Below are positions 27,496-36,480 of a DNA stretch of 64,000 nt, in pieces. A program made the translations under genes and the position numbers. This stretch comes from Blastocatellia bacterium. Its GTDB lineage: Bacteria; Acidobacteriota; Blastocatellia; UBA7656; JADIYM01. Below the pieces are notes generated by a model. It ran no database searches. It was not told where the DNA came from and saw only the letters and a list, made by a program, of their open reading frames with translations. Where the stretch lies: contig JADIYM010000007.1 in NCBI GenBank assembly GCA_016705245.1, positions 62,001 through 126,000 on the forward strand, read 5' to 3'. Each line of letters starts with the position of its first letter. Within the stretch, counting starts at the first letter, position 1.

Positions 27496-28768
27496 GTGGA
27501 CGACACCTCGACCCCTCTCCCACGACACGGCCGCGCGGTCGCTGCCGCGGCAGCCCTCCTCGGCCTCGGTGTCGCCTGGTGGCTCTCGGCCCACGACCTC
27601 ATCATCGGCCGTCTGCGTCGCGCTCAACCCGAGCGTCCTGTACCTCGCAGCCGCGCCCATGACGGAAGTGCCCTTCCTCGCCATCCTCGTCGCAGCCTCG
27701 TGGACGCTGCTGCGCTGGTCGCGCGACGGGCGCGTCGCGTCGCTGGTGATCGCCGCGGCGTGCGTGGCCGTCGCGACTCTGACTCGCTACGAAGGCTGGG
27801 CGCTCGTTCCCGCGGGCGCGCTGATCGTCGTGGTCTGCGCCCGCGGCTCGCTCGTCGACCGGGCGCGCACCGGGGCCATCTGGACCAGCGTCGCCTCGCT
27901 CGGAATCCTCTACTGGCTGTGGCACAACCACGTCATTGCCGGCGATCCGCTCGAGTTCGTTCGGGGACCGTATTCGGCTCGGGCCGTCTTCGAGCGAGCG
28001 AATCTCGGTTGGGCGGCCGTCAGCGTTGGACAGCCGGTGAAGTCGGTCGGATGGGCACTGGTGACCCTTGCCGTCGTCGCCGGACCGTTGCTCGTCGCGC
28101 TCGGGACCGCCGGCGGGATCGCGCGCGCGATCTCGCGCGGACGCGACCTTGCGCGCGATCTGCCCGCCCTGCTCGTGGCCGTTCCGTTCGCGTTTCTCGT
28201 GTTCAGCCTCTTCCGCGGTGAAGTGCAGATCGCACCTTTCGCGGCCGTCGCACTGCTGAACGTCCGGTACGGAGTTCCACACGTTGCGGCGCTCGCGCTC
28301 CTTGTCGGCGCCCTCGCGGTGAAGCTGGCAGGCCGACGCGCGGCGGTCCCGTTGCTGCTCGCTCTCGTCATCGGACAGAACGTCTGGCTGCTGGGAGAGG
28401 GCTTTTCGCAGGTAGCCGTGTGTCAGGAGGCGATTCGCAACAGTCGGAACTCTTCGGAATGGCGCGAACGCGACGACGTCGCCGTCTGGCTGGCCGAGCA
28501 CCCGCCCGCCGGACGCACGCTGCTGCATTCGGGAGACCTGGGGCCGGTGGTCCCGCGGTCGGGACTGACGTTTTCGCGAATCATTCACGACGGAAGCCCG
28601 GCGTGGGGCGAGTGGGTCGCGTCGCACCACCTTCCCGGCGACGTGTCGACGGTCGTCGCCCGCCGCGGCGATGAGGTCCTGACGCGCCTGTCGGACGATC
28701 CTGAGTTTTCGGCGAAGTTTGTCGAGTCGTTCGCCTCGGGTCCGTTCGTGGTGTTCTCGCGGAACTGA
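27496..28768 (+). pseudogene. Membrane glycosyltransferase (GT39-like), internally deleted
   Basis: A short N-terminal piece from GTG 27496 (ending around SAHDLIIGR) and a long C-terminal piece in another frame meet near 27605. The second piece starts at the family's conserved LNPSVLYLAAAPMTEVPFLA region, which in intact relatives lies about 150-200 residues in. It has about seven transmembrane segments, with TRYEGWALVP and HNHVIAGDP between, and a soluble tail with EHPPAGRTLLHSGDLGPV. The catalytic first-loop DD/DE region and first membrane helices of a GT-C enzyme are missing. This is either a genuine deletion with frameshift or a collapsed assembly. It would have transferred sugar from a lipid carrier. 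Confidence 0.65.
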
Positions 28769-28809
28769 ATCGCCGAGGTGGGACGCCTGTTTGCATCTGT
28801 GCGCCGTCC

Positions 28810-29427
28810 GTGGTTCCCTTTGCAGCCGTGAAGCTCCCCCTGTCAACCTGCGACGAGGTCGTTGCGGCAGCGCAGTCGGCGCTTGGCGGTCTCGATCGGC
28901 TCCGCGACATTCGCACATATCACGCCGAGATCCTGCGAGCTTATGCGGACGGCGAATCAGCGCACGTGACCGTTTGGCGCGCGGCTGGCGGACGCGTCTA
29001 CATCGAGGAGCGCACGAGCAACGGCCACGTCGGTCTTCGCACGACCGCGGGCGGCATGTCGGATGAGGAGCGCTCCGAGCTCGTGCGGACGGCACGCGTC
29101 TCTCCCCGGAATCTGCTCGCACACGCGGACGAGATCGAGTTGAGAATGCGTGAGCATCTCGCGCCGGGCGGGCTCCACGTCATCTCGTACCCGGCGGAAT
29201 TCGCGATCTACTTTTTCGACGCGGTACGCCACACGTGCCTGCTGATGATCGACCTGGTGCGGAGCCGGCGCGTGGCGTACGGCGACTACCGGCTGGTGAA
29301 CGGCATCCTGACGCCGTTTCACGAACGCCATCACGGCGATGACCCGGCCAGTTGCTGGGACGATCGCCTGCTCAACGTCGCCTACAACCTCGAGCCGCCC
29401 CAGGATCTCTGGCCGGAGGCGGACTAG
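28810..29427 (+). CDS. Hypothetical protein, 205 aa
   Basis: The protein begins near GTG 28810, 41 bases after the glycosyltransferase stop. Composition suggests a soluble beta-rich protein, with VTVWRAAGGRVYIEERTSNG and GDYRLVNGILTPFHERHHG. Outer-membrane-lipoprotein carrier-like folds such as LolA have similar short strands and a 'DYR.V.GI..PF' phrase, and that phrase is the main clue; I rate it weak. No signal peptide is obvious from this start. It may be co-transcribed with the preceding gene. A GC-rich repeat stretch follows. Confidence 0.5.
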   Translation: MVPFAAVKLPLSTCDEVVAAAQSALGGLDRLRDIRTYHAEILRAYADGESAHVTVWRAAGGRVYIEERTSNGHVGLRTTAGGMSDEERSELVRTARVSPRNLLAHADEIELRMREHLAPGGLHVISYPAEFAIYFFDAVRHTCLLMIDLVRSRRVAYGDYRLVNGILTPFHERHHGDDPASCWDDRLLNVAYNLEPPQDLWPEAD

Positions 29428-29459
29428 GAACGTGTCTGGGATTCCCAGGACAGTCTACG

Positions 29460-29825
29460 GAAGACCCAGGCTCAGGTCGGTGGTGTCGGATGCAGCGGAT
29501 CGGACGCGCGGTCGCGAGAGCGGTCACCGTCGGCCGCAGGCCGACCCGGAACCGCGAACGCAGTGAGCGGCCGGCCTTGCGGAGCGCTCAGGTCGGTGGT
29601 GTCGGATGCAGGCGGATCGGACGAGCGGTCGCGAGAGCGGTCACCGTCGGCCGCAGGCCGACCCGGAACCGCGAACGCAGTGAGCGGCCGGCCTTGCGGA
29701 GCGCTCAGGTCGGCTTTATCGGATGCAGCGGATCGGACGAGCGGTACAACCACCTGGCGGGAGATGCAAGGCCGGCCGCTCACTGCGTTCGCGGTTCTGG
29801 GACGCCCGGTTGGGAGAGGGGTCCC
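29460..29825. repeat. Direct repeats and inverted copy, variant of family D
   Basis: A unit of about 116-117 bases beginning GCTCAGGTCGG occurs twice in tandem (~29471-29586 and ~29587-29703), then partly a third time. Each unit carries CCCGGAACCGCGAACGCAGT and onward (29545-29580, 29662-29697), whose reverse complement appears at 29766-29801. That arm resembles the family D arm: the same GAACC-CGA-CGCAG-GAG spacing with changed bases. No gene is supported in the 400-bp interval between 29428 and 29831. Confidence 0.8.
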
Positions 29826-29831
29826 CGTCTC

Positions 29832-30623
29832 CTAGGGTGCCGCGGTCTCGAGCTGGCTCTGCTCGAGCAGGGGCGCCGTCTCGTTTACGGCAAGCCCTCC
29901 CGCGTCGGCCGCGTGGATTCCGCCGACATCCGCGAAGAACGAGAGCCGCCCGGTGCGCCCATGCTTGACCGGAACGGCCACGATAGTGAACGCCTGTCGA
30001 TCAGTCGTGACGTTGATGGTGAATCGGTATCCGGCTCCGACGCCCGCCGGAAGATCGGCTCCGAGCGTCTTCTCTTCGGCGAGTAGTTCCTCGAGCGTCC
30101 CGTAGGCCTGCTTTTCCTTCAGCCGGACGGCCTGCGTGCCTGCGATTCGCTTGAGAATCCCGAACGCCTCGTTGTGGTTCACGCGAATCCGGGTGTTGAA
30201 GAAGAAGGCCGTCTTGTCGCGACGGACGAGCTCGAGCGACTCGGAATCGCCTACGAGCCAGCGGCCATCTTCGCGGACCAGTCCGACCTCCTGCACGCTG
30301 GCATCGCTGCCGAACAGGGCGAAGACGGTTGCCGAGTCAGCGGCAGCCTGCTCGCCCTTGATCTCGATCTTTGCAGGTATCTGGGCGAAGGTCGCCTCGA
30401 AGTCGGGCACGAGCTCTGCAAGCTCGTCGGGGCCGAGACCCTCGACGGCTTCGCGGTAGATGCTCAGCGCGAAACCTTCGGAGTAGCGCTGTTCGCGCAG
30501 TAGCCGGTAGAACGCGACGACTGTCTCGGACGGCGTGAGCGGCTTCTTCTGTGAGGCGGCGAGCGTCGAAATCGGCGCAATGGCCAAGGCGAGCGCAAGT
30601 GCGGCAACAAGTCGGATGAACAT
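29832..30623 (-). CDS. Secreted protein with pilin-like C-terminal region
   Basis: A 263-residue exported protein with a signal peptide (residues ~1-23, ending around TLAASQ). The N-terminal half resembles DUF4878/Limulus-type lumazine-like stress domains only loosely (TPSETVVAFYRLLREQRYSEGFAL). The C-terminal half, from about residue 160, follows the AYGTLEELL, GYRFTINVT, FTIVAVP, GRTGRLSFFADVGGIHA order seen in type IV pilin-like domains of Acidobacteria. It lacks the N-terminal pilin helix, so it is not a pilin itself. A family A repeat lies upstream and a variant D repeat cluster downstream. Confidence 0.6.
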   Translation of the reverse strand: MFIRLVAALALALAIAPISTLAASQKKPLTPSETVVAFYRLLREQRYSEGFALSIYREAVEGLGPDELAELVPDFEATFAQIPAKIEIKGEQAAADSATVFALFGSDASVQEVGLVREDGRWLVGDSESLELVRRDKTAFFFNTRIRVNHNEAFGILKRIAGTQAVRLKEKQAYGTLEELLAEEKTLGADLPAGVGAGYRFTINVTTDRQAFTIVAVPVKHGRTGRLSFFADVGGIHAADAGGLAVNETAPLLEQSQLETAAP

Positions 30624-30683
30624 CGATCGGCGGTCTTCCCTCGTGGATGTGGGGCGAGGGCAGTATAGCGGGAGTCGAAAGAG

Positions 30684-30786
30684 GAGAGTGGACAGGATTA
30701 CAGGATTTTCAGGATTGACAGGAAACCAGAAGGCTTCTGGTCGTTCTCCTGAAATCCCTGAAATCCTGTAATCCTGTCCACTCTCT
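30684..30786. repeat. Family A inverted repeat (ACAGGATT arms)
   Basis: Outer arms read AGAGTGGACAGGATTACAGG and the complement, with degenerate inner units and a spacer carrying AGAAGGCTTCTGG, itself a small hairpin. It sits between two leftward genes: just after the nuclease stop and upstream of the secreted pilin-like-tailed protein. It is therefore a candidate terminator for the nuclease. Confidence 0.8.
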
Positions 30787-30793
30787 CGCCGGG

Positions 30794-33700
30794 TTAGAAC
30801 CCGTCCCAGTTCCCGGCCATCGGCGTGACGCCGCCTCCCACGCCGAACATGAACGCCATGTCCGCCCCTCCACCCGCGTTCGTGTTTTTCAGGAAAAACG
30901 CGCCGGTCGCCGGCGCAAACAACCCGATCGACACGCCGCCTACGCCGTCCCAGTCGCCCACGATCGCCTGGAATCCCGTTCCCGGCCCGAAGGTGAAGAC
31001 GATGTCGGCGGCACCCGCCGCATTCGTGTTCTTGAGGAAGAAGGCTCCCGTACTCTCGATGTGCACGCCGAGGGTCGTCGAGCCGTTGCCATCCCAGTCG
31101 CCGAGGATCGGCACGGCATTCGCCGGTCCGAAGTTCACGGTGACATCAGCCGGCCCCGGCGCATTCGTGTTCTTCAGGAAGAAGGTCCCGGAGGCCGGTA
31201 TGTATGTTCCGACCGTCACGGTCCCGTTGCCATCCCAGTCGCCGACCACGGGCGTGCTTCCAGGAGCTCCGAAGCAGACGACGACGTCAGCACCACCCGG
31301 CGTGTTCGAGTTCCTCAGGAAGAAGCATCCGGACGTCGGATCGTAGGCACCAACCGTCTCGGTCCCGTTGCCGTCCCAGTCGCCACGAAGCGGCGTCCAT
31401 CCGTTTGCTCCGAAGAACGTCGTGACGTCCGCGGGCCCGGGCGCATTGCAGTTACGCAGGAAGAACGTGTTTCCGCCAGTCGTGTACAGGCCGACGGTAT
31501 CGACGTTCATGCCACTGACGTGATTGACAGTGACGTTCACCGACGCCGAGTTCATCGCCAGACTGTCGCTCACCGTGAGCTGGAACGTGAGCATTTCAGA
31601 CGTCGCAACGTTCGGGGCTTCGAATGTCGGGGTGGCCGTCGTTGGTCCGTTGATGACGACCGTCGGCCCCGCCGTCTGCGTCCACTGGAACGTCAACGGC
31701 GCCGGACCGGAATCGGGATCGCTCGATCCCGATCCGTTTAGCGACACCACCGTGCACGCGTTGATGGATTGATCCATTCCCGCGTTGGCGATCGGCGTCT
31801 GGTTCGGCGCAACGATCTGGAACGTGGCGGCGAGCGGATCGTGATCCGACGATCGATTGAACGTCATCGTGTCGCTGGAGAGCGCCGGCGGATAGTCGGC
31901 GTTGATGTGGCAGACGTCCTGCGCGACGCGTTCGGCGAGCAGCACGGGGCTCACGAGCATGTGATCGAGAGCCTGTGAATTGCCGTCGAAGATGAACGAG
32001 TAGCGCTCGGCCGCCGCGACGTCGTTGAGCAGGTCCGTCAGGAACCGGCTCGGCATCACGCCGAGCCCCTGAATCGTCGTCACGGCATCCATGCCGACCT
32101 CGCCCGTTTCCGGGAACTGGAAGTCGTTGTAGTCGCCGGTCACGATGACGCGATCGAACGCCGGAATCGCCCGTGGAGCGTCACCGGTCAGAAAGAGATC
32201 GACGAGTTGCCGGACGTAGAGCGCCTGCTGGATCCGCTGGGGCTCCGAGCCTCGAACGACCGGTTGCGTGACCCCGAACAGGGGACCGTCGCCGCCCTTC
32301 GATGCGAGGTGGACACCCATCACGAGAATGTCGCGGCCGTTGAAGCGGAAGACACCAACGAGCGGCTCGCGGCTGTCGGAGAACATCGCGCCCGGGCCGC
32401 CTTCGAAAACGTCGCTCGTGTCGGCGATGAACGCCGTTCCGAGGTTGACGTCTGCAAAGGGGCCGACAGACGCCGACCGGACGTGCGCGTCGTCGCCGAC
32501 CGTGGTTCCCGATCCCGGGTTTCCCGGAGGTGTCAGCAACAGGCCGGGTGTGAACGTGGACTGCAGGGTCACTCGGTTCGCGTTGTAAATGAACGCGACC
32601 TCGATGCTTCGATCGTCCGCCGCGTCGAGCGACCGCACCTGGTAGTTCGTCGTACCGGTCGCGGTGTTCACGGCGTCGGCGATCAGCTGGACGACGGCTG
32701 GATTCTCGGCCTCGGGACAGACGAGAATGTCCGGCAGCGCCAGCGGGCCCATCAGAGCCTGACTCAATTTAGCGACCTTCGTGTCGAGCTCGGGCTGCGT
32801 GAGGATCGGACTGTCCGCCCGGCCCGGCTCGTTCACCGTATCGAAGATGTTCTCGAGGTTGAACGTCACGACCCGAAGATCGCCGCCCTGCGGCGCGAGC
32901 GGGTCGGCCTGGCTGTTCTGCGTCACGTTCGTGAGCGTCACGACGGGCTGCAGCTTGTAGACGCCGAAGCTGTAATCGACCGTGCCGACGATGTTCGCAA
33001 CGACGTCTCCGTCCGCGGCGACGACCGGCGACGGCGTCTGTCCTCCGCGGTCGTCGACGACGATCCGCTCGGGATTGAAGTCGCCGCCGCCGATGGTCGG
33101 CGGAAACGCCGGGTCCACGTACGCCGGGTCGGCGCCCTGGATGATGAGGTTGTGCGAAGCCGGGAAATACCCGCTGCCGAGCGTGGCGTTGCCTGGCGCA
33201 ACGACGGTGAACTCGCCAAAGGCGTTCGTCGGGGAAACGACCGTTCCCGAGGTCACCTCGGCGAGCATGCCTTCAATCGTCTCCCAGAACTCGATGCCCG
33301 AGCTCGGGTCGTTCGGATTGGCGCCGTTGTAGATCAGCGTGCTCGGCAGGTTGTTGAGCAGGCGGATGTTGACGGCGGCGCGCAGATCGGCGACGTCGAT
33401 CCCCGGAGTGCCCGTGTCGGGGATCATGCCGATCGGCGTGATGGCCGGACCTGTGATCTGCGTGATCGACAAGTTGCCCGATCCCGCGCCTCCCGGCGTG
33501 AACTCTGCGACCATTCCGGCCACTCGTACGATCTGCCCGCGAACCACCGTCGGCGCCGTCGACGTGAAGACGAAAATGCCTTCGGAGGTGTTGGCATTTC
33601 CGTCGTCGTCGGCGATCTCCTCCTGAAGCCAGAAACCGTTCGTCGTCGTGTTCGTGACGACGCCCTGGAGCGTGACGGACATTCCGACCAGCGTTGAAAC

Positions 33701-34804
33701 ATTGGCCGGAGACGCAAGGACCGTGACGTCTCCCTGCACGACGGAAATCAGCGTCAGCGAAACGTCGTTGTCGGTGACCGATACATTGAAGGTGCCGTTC
33801 GTGAAACCGCCAGCCGTTGCCGTGATCGTCGCGACCTGCGTCCCGTCGACTGCCATATCGTCCACGGCGTCGACCGCGAACGTCGTCGAAGACATCGTCG
33901 CGGGGATCATTACCATCGCCGGCACGGTCGCCTCGGTGGTGTCGCCGCTCGAAAGCATCACGCTCAGCGGGCTCGCATTGCCGCCCGGATCGTTGACGCG
34001 GGTTACCGTTCCGGTCGCCGCGTTCGCGCCGGCGGCTTCCGAGACGCTGGACGGCGCGACTGACACCGTCAGCGCCGGCACGGGAGGCCCGCCCTGCGGC
34101 GTGAGGCTGAAGTCGTCGACCGACAGGCCGTCATCAGATCCCGCGGCGTTCAAGTCCGTCCACCGGATGAAGAATATCGCTCCAGACGGAATGCTGAGCG
34201 AGGTGATCGATGCGGAAACGGCCGTCCGGTTTGCTGCGGCATTGCCGTCGAGCGCTCCGGTCGTCCCGGTGGTCGTGGGAGCCGTGAAGTCGAGTGCATC
34301 CACGCCAACCCACGTTCCTGTCGTCAGGCTCGTCGCATCGAGGCTGTATTCGAAGTCGATGCGGTCAACCCTGGCCAGGGCTCCGAGTCGCCACTGCTCG
34401 CCCGTGTAGGCTATGTCGAGGCTGGTGAGCGTCGATCCCGTGTTGTTCTGGAAACACGCGCCGATCGTCGGCGTCAGACTGCCGCTAAGGAGTCCGCCAA
34501 AGGCGCGTTCGGCGTTGGCCGCGGCGCCGAAGCTGTACGTATTGCCAGCCGTCCCACTGCCCGTTCCGGAGTCGTACGTCATATTCGCGTTGGTCCCGGC
34601 TTCGGAGAACGCCCATCCCGCCGGCACGGTGCTCGAGGTGCCCGACGAAGCCAGCGTGTTGAAGTTCTCGGTGACGGCGACGCCGGTCGAGGTGAGTGAA
34701 ACCGGCGTTCCGGACGCCGAAACGGCCTCCGGTCGCACGACGGCGACGTGTGCGCACACAAGTGCGAACGTGACGAGTCCCCCGAGCAGCTGTCTCGAAA
34801 ACAT
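30794..34804 (-). CDS. Large secreted endonuclease/exonuclease/phosphatase-family protein with tandem WD-GNG repeats
   Basis: A 1,336-residue exported protein. A signal peptide is followed by a beta-rich N-terminal domain (~30-235), a Calx-beta-like domain with VSVAPSSVSEAAGANA (~240-345) and an OB-fold-like region (~350-480). The nuclease domain (~620-1000) has RVVTFNLENIFD, MGVHLASKGGDGP, VIVTGDYNDFQFP and SSDHDPLAAT. A PKD-like domain follows (~1005-1095). The C-terminal ~230 residues contain six ~40-residue repeats of GDWDGNGT...FFLKNTNAPGPADV. ExeM-type extracellular nucleases share this nuclease plus OB order. The ATG at 34804 has GGAGG seven bases upstream. It probably degrades extracellular DNA. 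Confidence 0.85.
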   Translation of the reverse strand: MFSRQLLGGLVTFALVCAHVAVVRPEAVSASGTPVSLTSTGVAVTENFNTLASSGTSSTVPAGWAFSEAGTNANMTYDSGTGSGTAGNTYSFGAAANAERAFGGLLSGSLTPTIGACFQNNTGSTLTSLDIAYTGEQWRLGALARVDRIDFEYSLDATSLTTGTWVGVDALDFTAPTTTGTTGALDGNAAANRTAVSASITSLSIPSGAIFFIRWTDLNAAGSDDGLSVDDFSLTPQGGPPVPALTVSVAPSSVSEAAGANAATGTVTRVNDPGGNASPLSVMLSSGDTTEATVPAMVMIPATMSSTTFAVDAVDDMAVDGTQVATITATAGGFTNGTFNVSVTDNDVSLTLISVVQGDVTVLASPANVSTLVGMSVTLQGVVTNTTTNGFWLQEEIADDDGNANTSEGIFVFTSTAPTVVRGQIVRVAGMVAEFTPGGAGSGNLSITQITGPAITPIGMIPDTGTPGIDVADLRAAVNIRLLNNLPSTLIYNGANPNDPSSGIEFWETIEGMLAEVTSGTVVSPTNAFGEFTVVAPGNATLGSGYFPASHNLIIQGADPAYVDPAFPPTIGGGDFNPERIVVDDRGGQTPSPVVAADGDVVANIVGTVDYSFGVYKLQPVVTLTNVTQNSQADPLAPQGGDLRVVTFNLENIFDTVNEPGRADSPILTQPELDTKVAKLSQALMGPLALPDILVCPEAENPAVVQLIADAVNTATGTTNYQVRSLDAADDRSIEVAFIYNANRVTLQSTFTPGLLLTPPGNPGSGTTVGDDAHVRSASVGPFADVNLGTAFIADTSDVFEGGPGAMFSDSREPLVGVFRFNGRDILVMGVHLASKGGDGPLFGVTQPVVRGSEPQRIQQALYVRQLVDLFLTGDAPRAIPAFDRVIVTGDYNDFQFPETGEVGMDAVTTIQGLGVMPSRFLTDLLNDVAAAERYSFIFDGNSQALDHMLVSPVLLAERVAQDVCHINADYPPALSSDTMTFNRSSDHDPLAATFQIVAPNQTPIANAGMDQSINACTVVSLNGSGSSDPDSGPAPLTFQWTQTAGPTVVINGPTTATPTFEAPNVATSEMLTFQLTVSDSLAMNSASVNVTVNHVSGMNVDTVGLYTTGGNTFFLRNCNAPGPADVTTFFGANGWTPLRGDWDGNGTETVGAYDPTSGCFFLRNSNTPGGADVVVCFGAPGSTPVVGDWDGNGTVTVGTYIPASGTFFLKNTNAPGPADVTVNFGPANAVPILGDWDGNGSTTLGVHIESTGAFFLKNTNAAGAADIVFTFGPGTGFQAIVGDWDGVGGVSIGLFAPATGAFFLKNTNAGGGADMAFMFGVGGGVTPMAGNWDGF

Positions 34805-35069
34805 CAGAATCCTCCGTAGTCGTTGGGTGACCGATCGATGTGAAGCGGCCCAACAGTAGACCGCGACGGCGTTTCCGGCGTAGATCCCGCGCGTGAATTC
34901 GGTCTTGCGCAAAGACCCGCCGTCACGTCAGCGGCCTGCCTCGACGACAGCTGCCTTATTCGTTGCAATTTTTTTGACGTCTCAAGTAGAGTGGGCGCTC
35001 TTCCTAGCATAGCCGATCATCCTTTTCCAAGGAGCACGTGCAAAGCTCTGTCGTGCCAAATGACCACCC

Positions 35070-36017
35070 ATGAGTCCGTCGCCGATTCAAGAGCCCGAGC
35101 GAATCGAGGTTCCAGCCGGTGGCACGATGATGTCGGCGGCCGTTTGGGGCGCTCCGGGCTCGACTCCCGTGATTCTGCTTCACGGCATGCCGACGAACGC
35201 GCTGATCTGGCGCCGAATCGGGCCCACGCTCTCCGCCGAAGGGTTTCGGGCCTTCGCCCCTGACCTGCTCGGCTACGGAAAGTCGGGTGATCCCACAAGC
35301 GGGAAGTTCGGGGTGGCCGATCAGGCGCGGTACCTCTACCAGTTCGTCTCGGGACTCGGGCTCAAGGACGCGATCGTCCTCGGACACGACATCGGGGGTG
35401 GGGTGGGCCAGCAGCTCGCCGTCAGTCATCCCGAGCTCGTCATCGGCCTGATCCTCGTCAACACGGTGACCGAGCGGAACTGGCCACCGCTCATCGTCCG
35501 CGCGTCGCGGACCCAGCCTTTCGCGGCGCTTGGCTCATTGCTCGAGTCGGTTTTCGGGTTTCCGCGTCTGCTTGCCCGCCTGGTGCGGTCGGCGACGCGC
35601 CATCCCGCCAGGCTGACCCAGCAGATGATCGAGGCCTACGCGGCTCCGATCGAAAGCCGGGGAGGCGCGTCGCGCCTCGCGCACCTGGCAGCCGATCTTT
35701 CGTCGAACGACACGGTCGGGCTGACCGCCAAGCTCGCAGCGCTGCCGATGCCCAAGCTGATCGTCTGGGGAGCGGATGATCCCTATTTGAAGGTGGCGTC
35801 GGGTCGGAAGCTTGCGTCGGAACTACCTGGCTCGACCTTCGTCGAGATTCCGAATTGCGGCCATTTCGTGCCCGAAGAGGAGCCATTCGCGCTCGCCGAG
35901 GCGGTATTGCCGTTTCTGCGTGAGAGGCTGCCGGAACGCCAGGAACGTGCGACCGGGCGGCTGCGCCGGACGGGAGAGTTCCCGAAGCTCGAGTCTACCG
36001 ACCCTGGCGAGGAGTAG
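35070..36017 (+). CDS. Alpha/beta hydrolase, haloalkane dehalogenase/epoxide hydrolase-like
   Basis: A 315-residue alpha/beta hydrolase. The oxyanion motif LLHGMPTNALIW, the nucleophile elbow GHDIGGG (Asp nucleophile rather than Ser), the acid GADDPY and the catalytic histidine in NCGHFVPEE are all present. Aspartate in the elbow is typical of haloalkane dehalogenases and epoxide hydrolases. There is no signal peptide, so it is probably cytosolic. It is preceded by the 265-bp divergent region upstream of the nuclease gene, where TTGACG (34974-34979) could be a -35 box, but I find no convincing -10. Substrate cannot be predicted. Confidence 0.85.
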   Translation: MSPSPIQEPERIEVPAGGTMMSAAVWGAPGSTPVILLHGMPTNALIWRRIGPTLSAEGFRAFAPDLLGYGKSGDPTSGKFGVADQARYLYQFVSGLGLKDAIVLGHDIGGGVGQQLAVSHPELVIGLILVNTVTERNWPPLIVRASRTQPFAALGSLLESVFGFPRLLARLVRSATRHPARLTQQMIEAYAAPIESRGGASRLAHLAADLSSNDTVGLTAKLAALPMPKLIVWGADDPYLKVASGRKLASELPGSTFVEIPNCGHFVPEEEPFALAEAVLPFLRERLPERQERATGRLRRTGEFPKLESTDPGEE

Positions 36018-36023
36018 CCCGCC

Positions 36024-36350
36024 CTAGTCGTCCGCTGTCTGCTTGGCTTTGCCCGGAGGTGGCGGCGGCGAGGAATCAGTGAGCACGATCCGCGTTCTCG
36101 GTCCCTCGTTCCGGCGTATACGCTCAACGCCATTGCGATAGACACGCACCGCGTTCGCGACCATGACGACGACCGCGACCGCGCACAGAAGAATGACCCA
36201 CCCTGGAAGGGCCTGGTGCTCTGACAGCAGGACCGACGAGACAATGGCGGCGATCGCAAGACTCAGAATCGCACCCAGAATATGCACGCGCGAATGTCCT
36301 TCGTGGTAACCGTTGTTGAGCAGGCGGCTTAAGCTAGAACGGTTCGTCAT
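36024..36350 (-). CDS. Hypothetical two-helix membrane protein, 108 aa
   Basis: Two hydrophobic segments (about residues 24-43 and 50-70) are separated by a short loop and followed by a basic, proline-rich cytosolic tail (SSPPPPPGKAK). The family is not recognised. The gene converges with the alpha/beta hydrolase, with a gap of 6 bases. Its start is the ATG at 36350, about 130 bases from the divergent NUDIX-MBL gene. Confidence 0.55.
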   Translation of the reverse strand: MTNRSSLSRLLNNGYHEGHSRVHILGAILSLAIAAIVSSVLLSEHQALPGWVILLCAVAVVVMVANAVRVYRNGVERIRRNEGPRTRIVLTDSSPPPPPGKAKQTADD

Positions 36351-36480
36351 GTGAACGCAAGGTGAAAACCCCTTATCCGTCGATGCCGCGTGTTACCATC
36401 CGGTTCGTGGGCGACGCCGAATCACGCGAGCGTACAGGAGATTGCGAGCCGCTCCCGGCCGACCACGGCGGTCCGCTCCG

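Noticed and set aside
34974..35010. Promoter for the alpha/beta hydrolase
   Set aside because: TTGACG is present, but no -10-like hexamer at 16-18 bases is convincing.
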